This document shows, in pieces, positions 8,201-16,514 of a stretch of DNA of 64,000 nt. The notes under the pieces were generated by a model, which was given only the letters and a program-made list of their open reading frames with translations, was not told where the DNA came from and did no database searches. Position numbers and translations under genes: made by a program. Origin of the DNA: Candidatus Atribacteria bacterium UBA6251 (GTDB lineage Bacteria; Atribacterota; Phoenicimicrobiia; Phoenicimicrobiales; Phoenicimicrobiaceae); contig DJVR01000007.1 in the NCBI GenBank assembly GCA_002441285.1, forward strand, positions 63,900-127,899, in the 5' to 3' direction. Within the stretch, counting starts at the first letter, position 1. Every line of letters starts with the position of its first letter.

Positions 8201-9614
8201 TCTTCCTTTAGCTGCCTTGAATATTTTTAACCGAAAAAATAAAGAGGAAGTTGCCCCTAAAAGTTTAATTCAGGATATCCCTCTGAACTTTCAGGTAAAA
8301 ACGAACAATGCCGATATAAATATACTAAGACTGTTCTGGGAGGAAGCTTTTTCTGAGGTTTCTGGTTGGGTTGATATAGACTTAAATCTGACTGGAACCA
8401 GTAGAAAGCCATTAATCAATGGAGCAATAGAGGTAAAACAGGGGAAGATTATTCTAGCAGATTTACCTATAGAGATTAAAGAACTTAACCATAAAATAGA
8501 AATTTCTAATAACAGAGTGACAATTCCTTCAGTCCCATTTTTAATTTATGATCATAATTTTAGCTTTTCTGGTCAGTTAGAACTAAATAACTTTATACCT
8601 GATCAAATATCCATTATTGTGCGTAATGAAGATAAAAAATTTATTTATCAAGATATTATTGAGACTGAGGCTAATTTGCGAGGAGAAATTAAAGGATTAT
8701 TTGTAGAGCCTGAGATTGAGGGACAATTAGTGATATCAAAAGGTAATTTAAATCTGGATAAATTAGCATTATTGCTGGCAGATGGAAGATCGGGGTATTC
8801 AAGCTTGGTAGCTCCTCACAATTTGAAGGGTAAGTTGAATATAAAGATTGATTTCAATGATCCTTTTAGCTTAAAACTACCTAATACTGAACTTTTTATC
8901 ACTGGTAAAATAGATCTAAATGGTTCTCTAGCTCAACCCAATGTTCAAGGAAATATCCTGTTAAAAAGAGGGAATTTCATCTATTTTGAAAAGAAATTTG
9001 AGATTACTGATGGTCTAATTTCTATTAATGGTTTTAACGCCGAGGATATTGAAATAAATGCTAAAGCACAAACCATAGTGCAAGATGCTAAAATAATTAT
9101 ATTTCTTAGCGGGAACCTGATTAATCCTCGAATACGATTATCTTCCGAACCCCCCCTTAAAGAAACAGAAATTATTTCCTTATTGACTTTAGGCAGAAAT
9201 ATTGAAGGTCTTTCGAAGGGTGAAATTGATCAGCTTCTCTCTAAGGAAATAATTAATATTATTTTTCAGAGTTTGCAAATAAATATTTTAAAACGGATGG
9301 AGCGTGAAATAGCTGGTCAGCTAGGATTGAATTTATTAAGATTATCTGTAGATAACTTAATAACCTCAGATAATCAAACTCTTTTGTTTGAGGGATTAAA
9401 TTTGGCAGATTTAACTTTAGAAGTAGGTAAAAATGTCGGAGAAAACTTATTTATTACTTATAAAACAACTTTAGATTTTCAAGGAGAAAAAAGTATGGGT
9501 ATTAATTATAAACTTTCTTCCACCTTTAGCTTCAATACTCAGCTGGATACTTATTCTTTTTCCTTAAAAGAGAATAATTATCGATTAAAATTTGGATTGG
9601 AATTCAATTTTTAG
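5229..9614 (+). CDS. tamB: TamB-like translocation/assembly protein (AsmA/DUF490 superfamily)
   Basis: ATG 5229 is chosen over TTG 5196 because AAAGGGAGA lies just upstream and the product then begins with a short cytoplasmic tail and one membrane anchor (about residues 12-35, 'YWLGVPIFTIIVIVGALYI'). The remaining 1400 residues are repetitive beta-strand units typical of AsmA/TamB bridge proteins ('LNGSLAQPNVQGNI', 'GNLKNPEISAEF', 'NGFNAEDIEINAKAQ'). The TamB C-terminal domain occupies roughly the last 350 residues ('NLINPRIRLSSEPPLKETEI', 'LTLGRN'). The family spans the periplasm and is thought to move phospholipid to, or assist protein insertion into, the outer membrane. Its presence is the main evidence for a diderm cell. 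No BamA/TamA gene is adjacent. The kinase gene starts 20 bases after the stop, so co-transcription is likely. Confidence 0.9.
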   Translation: MISSQFNKRYIYWLGVPIFTIIVIVGALYIYINSAYFRENIKSVLLSQLENSLGLKVEIGNIESISLQSLQLSDMTIFEHSLTKKDILFQAEKIEARFNLFFSLLHWKDWQLNIYEITFSRASLEISRERNGEFDLLNKLDLKIGEKQRKFFIERINFKDSMLTFHDKSVYSDHQDALTTQVNEIQGYLDLSQLSEINFNFQGRQEKDNAILGLLGKVFTNELAYSLSLHLENANILHFQSYFEFLKQLNITQGRFDLNLYLKSLPEEGLSGIFWQGETTLHHISAQPEILEGINLEDINGSIQFAKPEIKISQLKGFYQDSSVSLQGVFTIEPEPYFDLNLTAEKLDISRAIKSISVPVAYNSALPLQGRVSLSGNIKGKIDDFQVEAKFSSPEIKLEGIAFQNIDCSILLDGNTLLINTFSLQEAEGALNIKGKIDWSEDIPFYQFYIDTKHLSLQHPLFNYFSLPKDISGNVAGQFKVESDRQNSSVVRVEGQFMTADLKIKEIIFHDLLQGKIDSVIYLSDHDINIIFSEFDYQKAHTSLKGKINYSDLINFDLQFEGRAPEIKEVLSSTSLNIIAIPEGEVEIKGLLAGNLKNPEISAEFSLKKFILQDYLVDEIKGKLTFHQNIIYLKDCWLKNREICLNGKGDITLSESGSPKIDLFYQYDSVDLTWAAKNLKIPYPLSGQLSGSGNLQGMWPELTLKGNIQLEQIVYNNYPLGKGQLVFSLNPRQIEMNNTTDNLNGNRLGMANWAGSHSYSLNLEKFILNNEVLNLSVFGEIDWGGDYQFSGEINFSHQNLPEMVEYFYPCDNEKNNLKIFLPSKIIGKANLEGDRLEQKLTLSTLFTLPQQEAELPTKLESTIRRDSQGFTISDLHLVQPGGEFDLEGNISPDQKLDLNFKAEELDLNKLLSLTQIEEMIKGVMNIQGSCKGTISQPEISIITQIREGYFRELQFENLQSNLYWDSQSNIIEVRDLIVDSKQGYSLRARGNLPLAALNIFNRKNKEEVAPKSLIQDIPLNFQVKTNNADINILRLFWEEAFSEVSGWVDIDLNLTGTSRKPLINGAIEVKQGKIILADLPIEIKELNHKIEISNNRVTIPSVPFLIYDHNFSFSGQLELNNFIPDQISIIVRNEDKKFIYQDIIETEANLRGEIKGLFVEPEIEGQLVISKGNLNLDKLALLLADGRSGYSSLVAPHNLKGKLNIKIDFNDPFSLKLPNTELFITGKIDLNGSLAQPNVQGNILLKRGNFIYFEKKFEITDGLISINGFNAEDIEINAKAQTIVQDAKIIIFLSGNLINPRIRLSSEPPLKETEIISLLTLGRNIEGLSKGEIDQLLSKEIINIIFQSLQINILKRMEREIAGQLGLNLLRLSVDNLITSDNQTLLFEGLNLADLTLEVGKNVGENLFITYKTTLDFQGEKSMGINYKLSSTFSFNTQLDTYSFSLKENNYRLKFGLEFNF

Positions 9615-9633
9615 AAAGTGAGGGGTTGGTAAA

Positions 9634-11343
9634 ATGTTTTGGAAATGCTTAGTGAATAATATTTCATTTTTGATTGTATTAAGCTATCTATATAGTCTAA
9701 TTTATCAGAAATTTAAAAATGTAAATGAAATAAAATATGCTTTATCTTCAGGAATGCTCTTTGGCTTAATAGCTTTAGCTGCGATGTTAACCCCTATGCA
9801 TTATCTACCTGGCATTATTTTCGATGGTCGTTCTATCATTATTAGTTTAGGTGCATTTTTTGGTGGTCCACTTGCAGCTGTAGTTATAATAATAATCACC
9901 GCTACTTACCGATATTTTCTCGGAGGAAGTGGAGCCATCGTTGGCTGTATGGTAATAATTTCTTCAGCTGTAATTGGAATTATATATCGATATTTTCTAA
10001 CCCCGGAAAAAGCGAGAAAAATTATTTGTTTGTATTTACTTGGTTTAACTGTTCATATTTGTATGCTGTTATTAATGTTGGCACTTCCAGAGAGAGCAGG
10101 AATTAAAGTAATATATGATCTAGGGATTCAAATCCTCTTATTTTATCCTCTGGCTACAGTTATAGTTGCAAAGATGTTAATAGATAGAAAAGATTTTATT
10201 GATTCTTTAGAAAAACTTACAGAAAGTGAGGAGAGATACAGATTACTTATAAAGAATCAAATAGATTTACTGGTTAAGATGGATACCCAGGGAAGATTTT
10301 TATTTGTTGACCCTTCCTATGCTGAAACTTTTGGTAAAAAAGAAGAAGAGTTATTAGGTAAAGAATTTATGCCTTTAGTGCACCCTGAGGATATAGAATT
10401 AGCTAAAAAATCTCGCGAAGAGCTTTATAAACCACCATATACTTGCTATTATGAACAAAGGACAAAAACAGTTTCTGGCTGGCGTTGGCTTGCCTGGAAA
10501 GATAAGGCAATTCTAGATAATGAAGGTAAGGTCTCGGAGATTGTTGGTATAGGGAGAGATATTACCGAGCAGAAAAAAATAGAAGAAGAGTTAAGAAAAT
10601 TAAAAGATGATCTCGAAATAAAGGTAGCTCAAAGAACTGCTCAATTAGAAGCGAAAAATCGAGATTTAGAAGCCTTTACTCATTTAGTTTCTCATGATTT
10701 ACGTGCACCACTTAGAATTATTAATGGTTTTGTCAATATTCTTCTCGAGGACTATACCAGTAAGCTGGATGAGGAAGGGAAACGGATTGGTAGGATTATA
10801 AAAGAAAATACCATTAATATGGGAAACCTGATTAACAGTTTGCTTGATCTGTCAAGGGTGACCAGGAAGGGACTCGATAAATCTTGGATTGATATGAAGG
10901 GTTTATTTAGAACGATATATTTTGAAGTTACTGATCAATTCCAGAGAAATAAAATCAAATTTGTAGTAAATGAGCTTAAAGATTGTTTTGCTGATCCTAC
11001 TTTAATGAGACAGGTTATTACTAATCTTTTATCGAATGCAGTTAAATTTACTTCTCAGACAGAAGTACCTATAATTGAAGTAAAATGTCATCAGAAGAAT
11101 CAAAAACTTATTTATGAAATTAAAGATAATGGAGTGGGTTTTGATATGAAATATAAGGATAAATTATTTAATGCTTTTCAAAGACTGCATAATATTAAAG
11201 AATTTAGTGGCACAGGAATTGGATTGGCTATTGTTCAGAGAATTATTAACGCCCATGGTGGTGAGGTAGGAGCAGAAGGAGAAGTGGGTAAAGGAGCGAT
11301 GTTCTGGTTTTCTTTGCCCTTAAATCCCTCTGATGAGAAATAA
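9634..11343 (+). CDS. Sensor histidine kinase: LytS-type membrane domain, PAS, HisKA, HATPase
   Basis: The 569-residue protein begins with a 5TMR_LYT-type membrane domain of several helices (about 35-190; '[20 protein letters not shown]' and '[11 protein letters not shown]'). A PAS domain (about 195-315) and a coiled-coil linker follow. The HisKA box '[16 protein letters not shown]' has the phospho-accepting His354. HATPase_c has the N box '[10 protein letters not shown]', G1 'DNGVGFD' and G2 'GTGIGLAIV', all intact, so it should be active. It is 20 bases downstream of tamB and followed by two receiver genes, forming a signalling set with no DNA-binding regulator. Family LYT domains often sense envelope or small-molecule cues; the signal here is unknown. 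Start ATG 9634 has a GAGGGG site 8 bases upstream. Confidence 0.93.
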   Translation: MFWKCLVNNISFLIVLSYLYSLIYQKFKNVNEIKYALSSGMLFGLIALAAMLTPMHYLPGIIFDGRSIIISLGAFFGGPLAAVVIIIITATYRYFLGGSGAIVGCMVIISSAVIGIIYRYFLTPEKARKIICLYLLGLTVHICMLLLMLALPERAGIKVIYDLGIQILLFYPLATVIVAKMLIDRKDFIDSLEKLTESEERYRLLIKNQIDLLVKMDTQGRFLFVDPSYAETFGKKEEELLGKEFMPLVHPEDIELAKKSREELYKPPYTCYYEQRTKTVSGWRWLAWKDKAILDNEGKVSEIVGIGRDITEQKKIEEELRKLKDDLEIKVAQRTAQLEAKNRDLEAFTHLVSHDLRAPLRIINGFVNILLEDYTSKLDEEGKRIGRIIKENTINMGNLINSLLDLSRVTRKGLDKSWIDMKGLFRTIYFEVTDQFQRNKIKFVVNELKDCFADPTLMRQVITNLLSNAVKFTSQTEVPIIEVKCHQKNQKLIYEIKDNGVGFDMKYKDKLFNAFQRLHNIKEFSGTGIGLAIVQRIINAHGGEVGAEGEVGKGAMFWFSLPLNPSDEK

Positions 11344-11381
11344 TTTGAAAAATTTTATATAAGCAAGGAGGTTAAGTATCT

Positions 11382-11828
11382 ATGCAAAAGACTATGAAAA
11401 ATGTTATCCTATTAGTAGAAGACAATCCTGATGATGCTGAATTGATTATTCGATCACTCAAAAAAAGTGGTCTGGTAAATGAAATATTTTTAGCTGAGGA
11501 TGGGGAAGAGGCATTAGAGTTTGTTTTTGGTCAGGGTAGATATGCACAAAAATCCTATGTAGAGCAGATAAAATTGATTTTGCTGGACTTGAAACTTCCT
11601 AAACTTAATGGACTGGAAGTACTTGAGAAAATAAAAACAAACCCTTCTACTGTAAAGCTGCCTGTAGTAGCGTTAACCTCTTCTGATGAAGATCCGGATA
11701 TCAATAAGGCTTATGAATTGGGAGTAAATAGCTATATAGTTAAGCCGGTCGATTTTAATGATTTTGTAAATACTGTTCATCAAGTCGGCCTTTATTGGCT
11801 TTTAGTCAATAAAACTCCCGAAAGGTAA
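11382..11828 (+). CDS. Single-domain response regulator, Rcp1 type
   Basis: The 148-residue product is one receiver domain with no output domain. Seen: 'ILLVEDNPDDAELI' (acidic pocket), 'LILLDLKLPKLNG' with phospho-acceptor Asp69, 'VALTSSDEDPD' and 'SYIVKPVDF' with the conserved Lys. The spacing and the 'NPDDAELI' opening match the Rcp1 family, which commonly receives phosphate from PAS- or phytochrome-type kinases lacking their own regulator. It has a strong AAGGAGG site and lies 38 bases after the kinase gene. It probably relays or buffers phosphate between the kinase and the next protein. Confidence 0.93.
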   Translation: MQKTMKNVILLVEDNPDDAELIIRSLKKSGLVNEIFLAEDGEEALEFVFGQGRYAQKSYVEQIKLILLDLKLPKLNGLEVLEKIKTNPSTVKLPVVALTSSDEDPDINKAYELGVNSYIVKPVDFNDFVNTVHQVGLYWLLVNKTPER

Positions 11829-11844
11829 AAGGTAAAGATTTATT

Positions 11845-13236
11845 ATGGATAAAATAGTGAAAATATTATTAGTAGAAGATTTACCATCCGATGTTCAACT
11901 TGCTGAAAGAGAAATTAGTAAGGTTCTCAATAAATACCAGATAAAGGTGACCGAAAGAGAAGAAGATTTTATCGCCTTATTAGAGAATTGGAAGCCAGAC
12001 CTGGTTATTTCTGATTTTAAGTTGCCTTCTTTTGATGGATTATCTGCCATTAAGATCACTTTAAAAAAATCTCCTTTTACCCCTTTGATTATTCTTACTG
12101 GATCTATAAATGAAGATACAGCGGTGGAGTGTATGAAAGCAGGAGCGACAGATTATGTAATCAAGGAACACATTAAAAGGCTTGGAACAGCAATCTTAAA
12201 TGCATTAAAACAAAAAGAAATAAATATCCAGAAATATAGAACGGAGGAAAAATTAAGGGAAAATGAGGCAAAACTAAGACAGATAACTGATAATATCTCA
12301 GATATCGTTTTTACTATGGATATGAATTTTAATACCACTTATGTTAGCCCTTCAATTTATAAACTTACAGGTTTTGAAGTAAATGATTATCTGAAAAAAA
12401 ACTTAGTAGAAAAACATCCTCCTGAAACCATAAAAATGTTTAGAGATATTATTAAAGAAGAACTAGAAAGAGAAAAAAATTCTCAAATTGAAAAAAATAG
12501 ATCGCGCATTATTGAATTTAAACACTATACAAAAGATGGTAAATCTATTATTATGCAAAGCCATATTTCGTTTATACGTGATAAAAAAGGGAAGCCCATT
12601 GGCCTACTACAAGGAGCATCTAGAGACATTACTGACTTAAAGTATTCTCAATTAAAATTACGTAAGGCTATGGATGATATGATTAAAACCATTTCCAAAA
12701 TTTCAGAAGTCAAAGACCCCTATACTGCCGGGCATCAACGCAAGGTTAGCCAGCTTTCCTTAAAAATTGCGGAAGAATTATATCTTTCCTCAGACCTAAT
12801 GGAAGGGATAAAGATTGCAGCTCTAATACACGATATTGGGAAAGTTGGAATTCCTTCTGAAATACTGGTAAAACCTGGACGATTAAATGAGATAGAATTT
12901 GCCTTGATAAGAGATCACCCCCGACTAGGCTATGAGATATTAAAAGAAATTGAATTTCCTTACCCTATTGCTAAAATTATATTGCAACATCATGAAAGAA
13001 TTAATGGAACTGGTTATCCCCTGCAACTAAAAGACAAGAGTATCCTTTTGGAAGCAAAGATTATTGGAGTAGCAGATGTGGTGGAGGCTATGTCTTCTCA
13101 TCGCCCCTACCGTCCTGCTTTGGGAAACGAGGCTGCTTTAGATGAAATATTTAAAAATAAGGGTATTCTCTATGATTTAACAGTAGCGAATGCCTGTATA
13201 AAACTTTTTAAAGAGAAAGGGTTTAAGTTCGATTAA
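11845..13236 (+). CDS. REC-PAS-HD-GYP cyclic-di-GMP phosphodiesterase
   Basis: Domains in order: receiver (1-125, phospho-acceptor Asp57 in 'DLVISDFKLPSF'), PAS (about 140-265) and HD-GYP (about 270-463). The catalytic elements are complete: 'ALIHDIGKVGIPSEI' (His329-Asp330), 'RDHPRLGYEIL', 'QHHERINGTGYP' (the GYP motif) and 'VADVVEAM...HRPYR'. The expected reaction is hydrolysis of c-di-GMP to pGpG or GMP in the cytoplasm, controlled by phosphorylation and by the PAS domain. It starts 16 bases after the Rcp1-like gene, so the kinase, relay and effector form one operon. A terminator follows at 13430. Confidence 0.93.
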   Translation: MDKIVKILLVEDLPSDVQLAEREISKVLNKYQIKVTEREEDFIALLENWKPDLVISDFKLPSFDGLSAIKITLKKSPFTPLIILTGSINEDTAVECMKAGATDYVIKEHIKRLGTAILNALKQKEINIQKYRTEEKLRENEAKLRQITDNISDIVFTMDMNFNTTYVSPSIYKLTGFEVNDYLKKNLVEKHPPETIKMFRDIIKEELEREKNSQIEKNRSRIIEFKHYTKDGKSIIMQSHISFIRDKKGKPIGLLQGASRDITDLKYSQLKLRKAMDDMIKTISKISEVKDPYTAGHQRKVSQLSLKIAEELYLSSDLMEGIKIAALIHDIGKVGIPSEILVKPGRLNEIEFALIRDHPRLGYEILKEIEFPYPIAKIILQHHERINGTGYPLQLKDKSILLEAKIIGVADVVEAMSSHRPYRPALGNEAALDEIFKNKGILYDLTVANACIKLFKEKGFKFD

Positions 13237-13429
13237 AAAAATTCTGCGAAGTCTGGGGCTTCTAATAGAAAATTTATCTATTATAGATGCTTGGCTTTCT
13301 AAAAATAAACTAAAAATAGAGCAGTGTCTAAGAAAGTTTTTTTTCGAACGAGCTAAAAAATCTTTTCATTATTATTTAGTGCTAAGAATGAAGCAAAAAG
13401 GATTGAGTTTTACAACTTTTTGATAAAAT

Positions 13430-13466
13430 AATGACCAGGGAAAATAATTTACTGGTCATTTTTAAA
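13430..13466 (+). terminator. Rho-independent terminator after the HD-GYP operon
   Basis: Arms AATGACCAG (13430-13438) and CTGGTCATT (13452-13460) are perfectly complementary, with a 13-base loop and a T-run following. It ends the tamB/kinase/HD-GYP transcription unit. The gap 13237-13429 shows nothing else recognisable. Confidence 0.8.
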
Positions 13467-13490
13467 AATTAGTTATTGTTGGATCATACT

Positions 13491-13923
13491 ATGAAAAGGT
13501 TGAATAAAATATTTGATTGGCGCTTTAAAAAAATGGTTGAACTATATTTTGCAAAGCGCTATGGCAACAGTGGCGGTATTAATCACTCTGGTAGTATTGC
13601 ACCGTCAAAACTTAGTAGTAGCTTCCCTGGCTGCGACTGCCTTTACCATTTTTATTATGCCTCATAATATTACCGCTTCTCCGCGGAATGGGATAGGCGG
13701 ACACATTATTGGTATTATTTTTGGTTCTTTATTTGCTATAATTTCTGTAAAATCGGGATTGGAAAAGGATGTAATCTATGCTCTGGCGGTTGGTTGTGCA
13801 ACATTAATGATGACTATTACCAATATGGAACATCCGCCAGCAGCTGGTACAACTTGGTTTCTGGGAAGCCTTACGTACGCTCCTTGGGTGGCCAAGGATA
13901 AACCGCAAAATGAAAGAACTTAA
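13491..13923 (+). pseudogene. HPP-family membrane protein, frameshifted and truncated
   Basis: The HPP family signature 'ITNMEHPPAAGT' is present, with hydrophobic helices before it ('ASLAATAFTIFIMPH', 'GGHIIGIIFGSLFAII'). The natural start appears to be ATG 13491 ('MKRLNKIFDWRFKK'). That frame must shift at a run of seven A (13527-13533) to continue as 'WLNYILQSAMATVAVLI'; the downstream frame is open from TTG 13513. After PPAAGT the expected last helix pair is absent and the frame runs into glycosyltransferase-like DNA. So it is a double lesion. The A-run shift could also be a sequencing error, but the 3' truncation could not. Confidence 0.75.
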
Positions 13924-14607
13924 GAAAAATGGATATGAGGTGGATAATTTTATCTCTCTTATTGGAAACAACAATGAAACCTATACGATTGTCTATACCT
14001 CTAAAGATTTCAACCACTGGCAGACACATTTTCTGATAAATTTGTTTTTGTAGGCCCTTCCATTGAAGAAATCAAAAGCGACCATATAGATAAAAAAAGA
14101 CCACTAATTTATATATCGCTAGGTACAGTACTCACTAAGAATAATGGTTTTTATTGGAACTGTATAAAAGCTTTGGGAGATAAACCGTTTGAGGTCATCA
14201 TATCTATAGGCAAAGAAAATACGCTAGAATGGCTGGGAGAAATTCCTCCCAATGTGGAGGTGAAAAACTGGGTTAACCAGATTGAGATACTCAAAAGAGC
14301 TGATGTCTTTATATCTCATTGTGGAATGAACAGTGTAAATGAGAGCCTATACTTTGGTGTTCCGCTAGTGACCTTTCCTCAACACAGCGAAGAGGGATTG
14401 GTGGCAAAAAGAGTTATTGACTTAGGTGCTGGCATTCCACTTAGGAAGAATGACCCGGATCTGATTGATAAAGCTGTCCAGGAGCTACTGACCAATAAGT
14501 CTTATAAAGAAAAAGCCAGAAAGATTGGGGAGGGATTCAGGAGGAGTGGTGGAGCTAAAAGGGCAGCTACTTTTATTCTTGAGGTCATAGATAAAGAAAA
14601 AAATTAG
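13906..14607 (+). pseudogene. MGT-type (UDP-glycosyl) glycosyltransferase, 3' part, frameshifted
   Basis: The last 144 codons (from 14173) are a clean GT-B C-terminal domain: 'WVNQIEILKRADVFISHCG', 'GMNSVNESLYFGVPLVTFP' and 'GAGIPL', the nucleotide-sugar binding region of MGT/UGT enzymes. Upstream, 'TFSDKFVFVGPSIEEIKSD' and 'PLIYISLGTVLTKN' belong to the same protein. The piece before it ('ETYTIVYTSKDF') is in another frame, broken near 14020. The whole N-terminal acceptor domain is missing. The gene begins inside the end of the broken HPP gene. Confidence 0.8.
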
Positions 14608-14654
14608 ATTAGTAATATTATTAGTTTTAAACAGAACCATTTGCAGTTTGATGT

Positions 14655-15290
14655 TTAGTGTAATTTCTTGTATTCTCGATAGGAGTAGATTCCAACATAC
14701 AATAAAGCAATGAAGGTGCAGAATATAGCTAGTATAAAACTATATGTTTGGTTAATAATCCCGGCTAAAATAAAAATAAAGCCTATTAAAATAAAAACAA
14801 ATCCTCCTACTCGATGTGTCTTTTTCCACACAGTTTCGTCTGCCAAAGTCCAGGGGAGTTTTATCCCGAAGGTATAATTTGGTCTAATTTGCCCCATATA
14901 ATTTCCGATAACCATCAATAAAATTCCAACAGCCAGGGGAATGATTCTAGATATATTAAGTTCATAGCCCAGGGCAGATAAAATACTTATCCATTGAAGT
15001 AAGATAAAAAAGGGGATTAGGATATTTATCAAAATGGTGTAGGTTTTTTGATGTTTGAGGTATGAGTTTTTTCTCGGATCAATCTCTGGAATATAGATTA
15101 ATAGTAAGTAGACAATTATAGGTAATAGGGCAGTTAAAAAGATAAAATTCTTATTCCCATAAGCATCTATTTCTCCCTTTATATTCCAGTGAGTAGGAAT
15201 TTTTTCTGGTAATGCAGGATAAATTAAGATAGTTATTATTAAAGAAATAAAGATCAAAGTTATTAGTATTGAATTAATTTTAAAGGTCAT
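14655..15290 (-). CDS. sdpI: SdpI family immunity-like membrane protein
   Basis: The 211-residue protein has a DUF1648 start ('LPEKIPTHWNIKGEIDAYGN') and the SdpI domain ('RPNYTFGIKLPWTLADETVW', 'THRVGG'), with about six hydrophobic helices. In Bacillus SdpI gives immunity to the SdpC toxin and also signals by sequestering SdpR at the membrane. No sdpC-like gene is nearby, so here it more likely acts as a general envelope-stress or sensing protein. It overlaps the regulator gene by 11 bases, and a GGAG site lies within the end of that gene, so translation is coupled. Confidence 0.9.
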   Translation of the reverse strand: MTFKINSILITLIFISLIITILIYPALPEKIPTHWNIKGEIDAYGNKNFIFLTALLPIIVYLLLIYIPEIDPRKNSYLKHQKTYTILINILIPFFILLQWISILSALGYELNISRIIPLAVGILLMVIGNYMGQIRPNYTFGIKLPWTLADETVWKKTHRVGGFVFILIGFIFILAGIINQTYSFILAIFCTFIALLYVGIYSYREYKKLH

Positions 15291-15555
15291 TTTTTTCTCC
15301 TCTTTCTTTAAAATTATAAAACCACTTTACTATTTCCTGAAGTACGGTGGTATTTAGAGAATATAAGATATTTTGTCCTCTTTTTTCTCCCAGGATTAAA
15401 TTACAACTCTTTAGTAGTTGGAGATGGTGACTGATGGAAGGTTTACTGATCTGAAAGTGTTCTGCTATCTCCCCAGCATTTAAATCTTTTTCAATTAATA
15501 ATTCTAATATTTTTCTTCGCGTAGGATCGGAAAGAGCCTTAAAGATACTATTCAA
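15280..15555 (-). CDS. sdpR: ArsR/SdpR family transcriptional repressor
   Basis: The 91-residue winged-helix protein opens 'MNSIFKALSDPTRRKILELL', exactly the SdpR/ArsR form, followed by the recognition region 'FQISKPSISHHLQLLKSC' and the wing 'GEKRGQNILYSLN'. No metal-binding Cys pair is present in the usual alpha-3 position, consistent with the SdpR subgroup. The start is TTG, supported by AGGAGGT nine bases upstream. It is the first gene of the pair, and the perfect inverted repeat 24 bases upstream is its likely operator, so autorepression is expected. Confidence 0.92.
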   Translation of the reverse strand: MNSIFKALSDPTRRKILELLIEKDLNAGEIAEHFQISKPSISHHLQLLKSCNLILGEKRGQNILYSLNTTVLQEIVKWFYNFKERGEKNDL

Positions 15556-15578
15556 GCGAATAATACCTCCTGATACAA

Positions 15579-15610
15579 TTAGATATTTATATAATTAGAT
15601 AAATATCTAA
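15579..15610. promoter_or_regulatory. Probable SdpR operator (perfect 12-bp inverted repeat)
   Basis: TTAGATATTTAT (15579-15590) and ATAAATATCTAA (15599-15610) are exact reverse complements separated by 8 bases. The site lies just upstream of sdpR, over the expected promoter, and its form suits a dimeric winged-helix repressor. The core ATATTTAT...ATAAATAT resembles ArsR-family sites. Confidence 0.7.
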
Positions 15611-15863
15611 ATAATATTATAAGAAAAAATTTCCAAATTGCAAGAGGAGAAAGAAAAAATTTGAAGACTATTTAATCTTTTTAAGATTAAAAAATTAATT
15701 TAAAAATTGATTAGTGATTAAAGAGGAATTTTATAACCTGATGTAGTAATAAATAAAAACATATTATAAATTAACTCTATAAAAATGAGTATTTACAGAG
15801 GTAATTAGGGCAGCTTGTGTTTACTATCAGTCTATTATTAATTAGGAAAGGAGACTAATTCTG

Positions 15864-16361
15864 ATGGAAGAGACAAAAATTGTGAAAGGCTATCTCCCTG
15901 GTTCAATTGGAAGAGTGGTTCAGCTTCATGGAACTTATTATCATTTGCAATGGGGATTTACTCTTTTTTTTGAAGTTAAGATCGCTAGAGAATTATCTGA
16001 ATTTTTGAGTAGATACAATGAAAAAAGGGATGGATTTTGGAATGTTTGGAGTAATGGGAATATTGAGGGTTCTATCACCATCGATGGGGAAGATGCTAAA
16101 CAACAAGAAGCACACCTGCGCTGGTTTATTATTTCTGATGCTTTAAGAGGTCAGGGTTGGGGGAATAAATTAATTCGGGAAGCGATAGATTTTTGTCAAG
16201 AACGGAGATATAAAAAGATTTATCTCTGGACTTTTAAAGGTTTAAAGGCAGCAAGACATTTGTATGAGAAAAATGGCTTCCAATTAGTTGAAGAACATTT
16301 AGGCAAACAATGGGGAACAGAGGTTACCGAACAAAGGTTTGAATTAATTTTAAAAGAATAA
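15864..16361 (+). CDS. GNAT-family N-acetyltransferase
   Basis: The 165-residue protein has the acetyl-CoA binding signature 'RGQGWGNKLIREAIDFC' (motif A, Q/RxxGxG/A) preceded by 'LRWFIISDAL' and followed by the motif B strand 'KIYLWTFKGLKAARHLYEKN' and 'GFQLVEE'. The opening ('GRVVQLHGTYYHLQWGFTLFFE') resembles acetyltransferases found fused to, or related to, MarR-type proteins, but no HTH is present here. The substrate is not predictable. The start is ATG 15864 with GGAAAGGAG upstream. It appears monocistronic. Confidence 0.85.
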   Translation: MEETKIVKGYLPGSIGRVVQLHGTYYHLQWGFTLFFEVKIARELSEFLSRYNEKRDGFWNVWSNGNIEGSITIDGEDAKQQEAHLRWFIISDALRGQGWGNKLIREAIDFCQERRYKKIYLWTFKGLKAARHLYEKNGFQLVEEHLGKQWGTEVTEQRFELILKE

Positions 16362-16428
16362 AACTGGAAAGGATTACCTTTATGAAATTATTTGATAAAT
16401 TTCTTATATAGATATACTTGACTTATTT

Positions 16429-16437
16429 TGTTATAAT
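16429..16437 (+). promoter_or_regulatory. Extended -10 promoter for cysK
   Basis: TGTTATAAT is an exact extended -10. A TTGACT at 16418 is only 8 bases from the TATAAT and cannot be its -35. It lies 78 bases upstream of the cysK start. Confidence 0.45.
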
Positions 16438-16514
16438 TTTTAATATATTATTAATTATGAAGTGAAAATAAAATAGATGAAAAATCTTCAATCTACCAGT
16501 AGGGGGAAAATACT

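Noticed and set aside
16418..16437. A TTGACT/TATAAT promoter pair before cysK
   Set aside because: The spacer is only 8 bases; the extended -10 alone is the better explanation.
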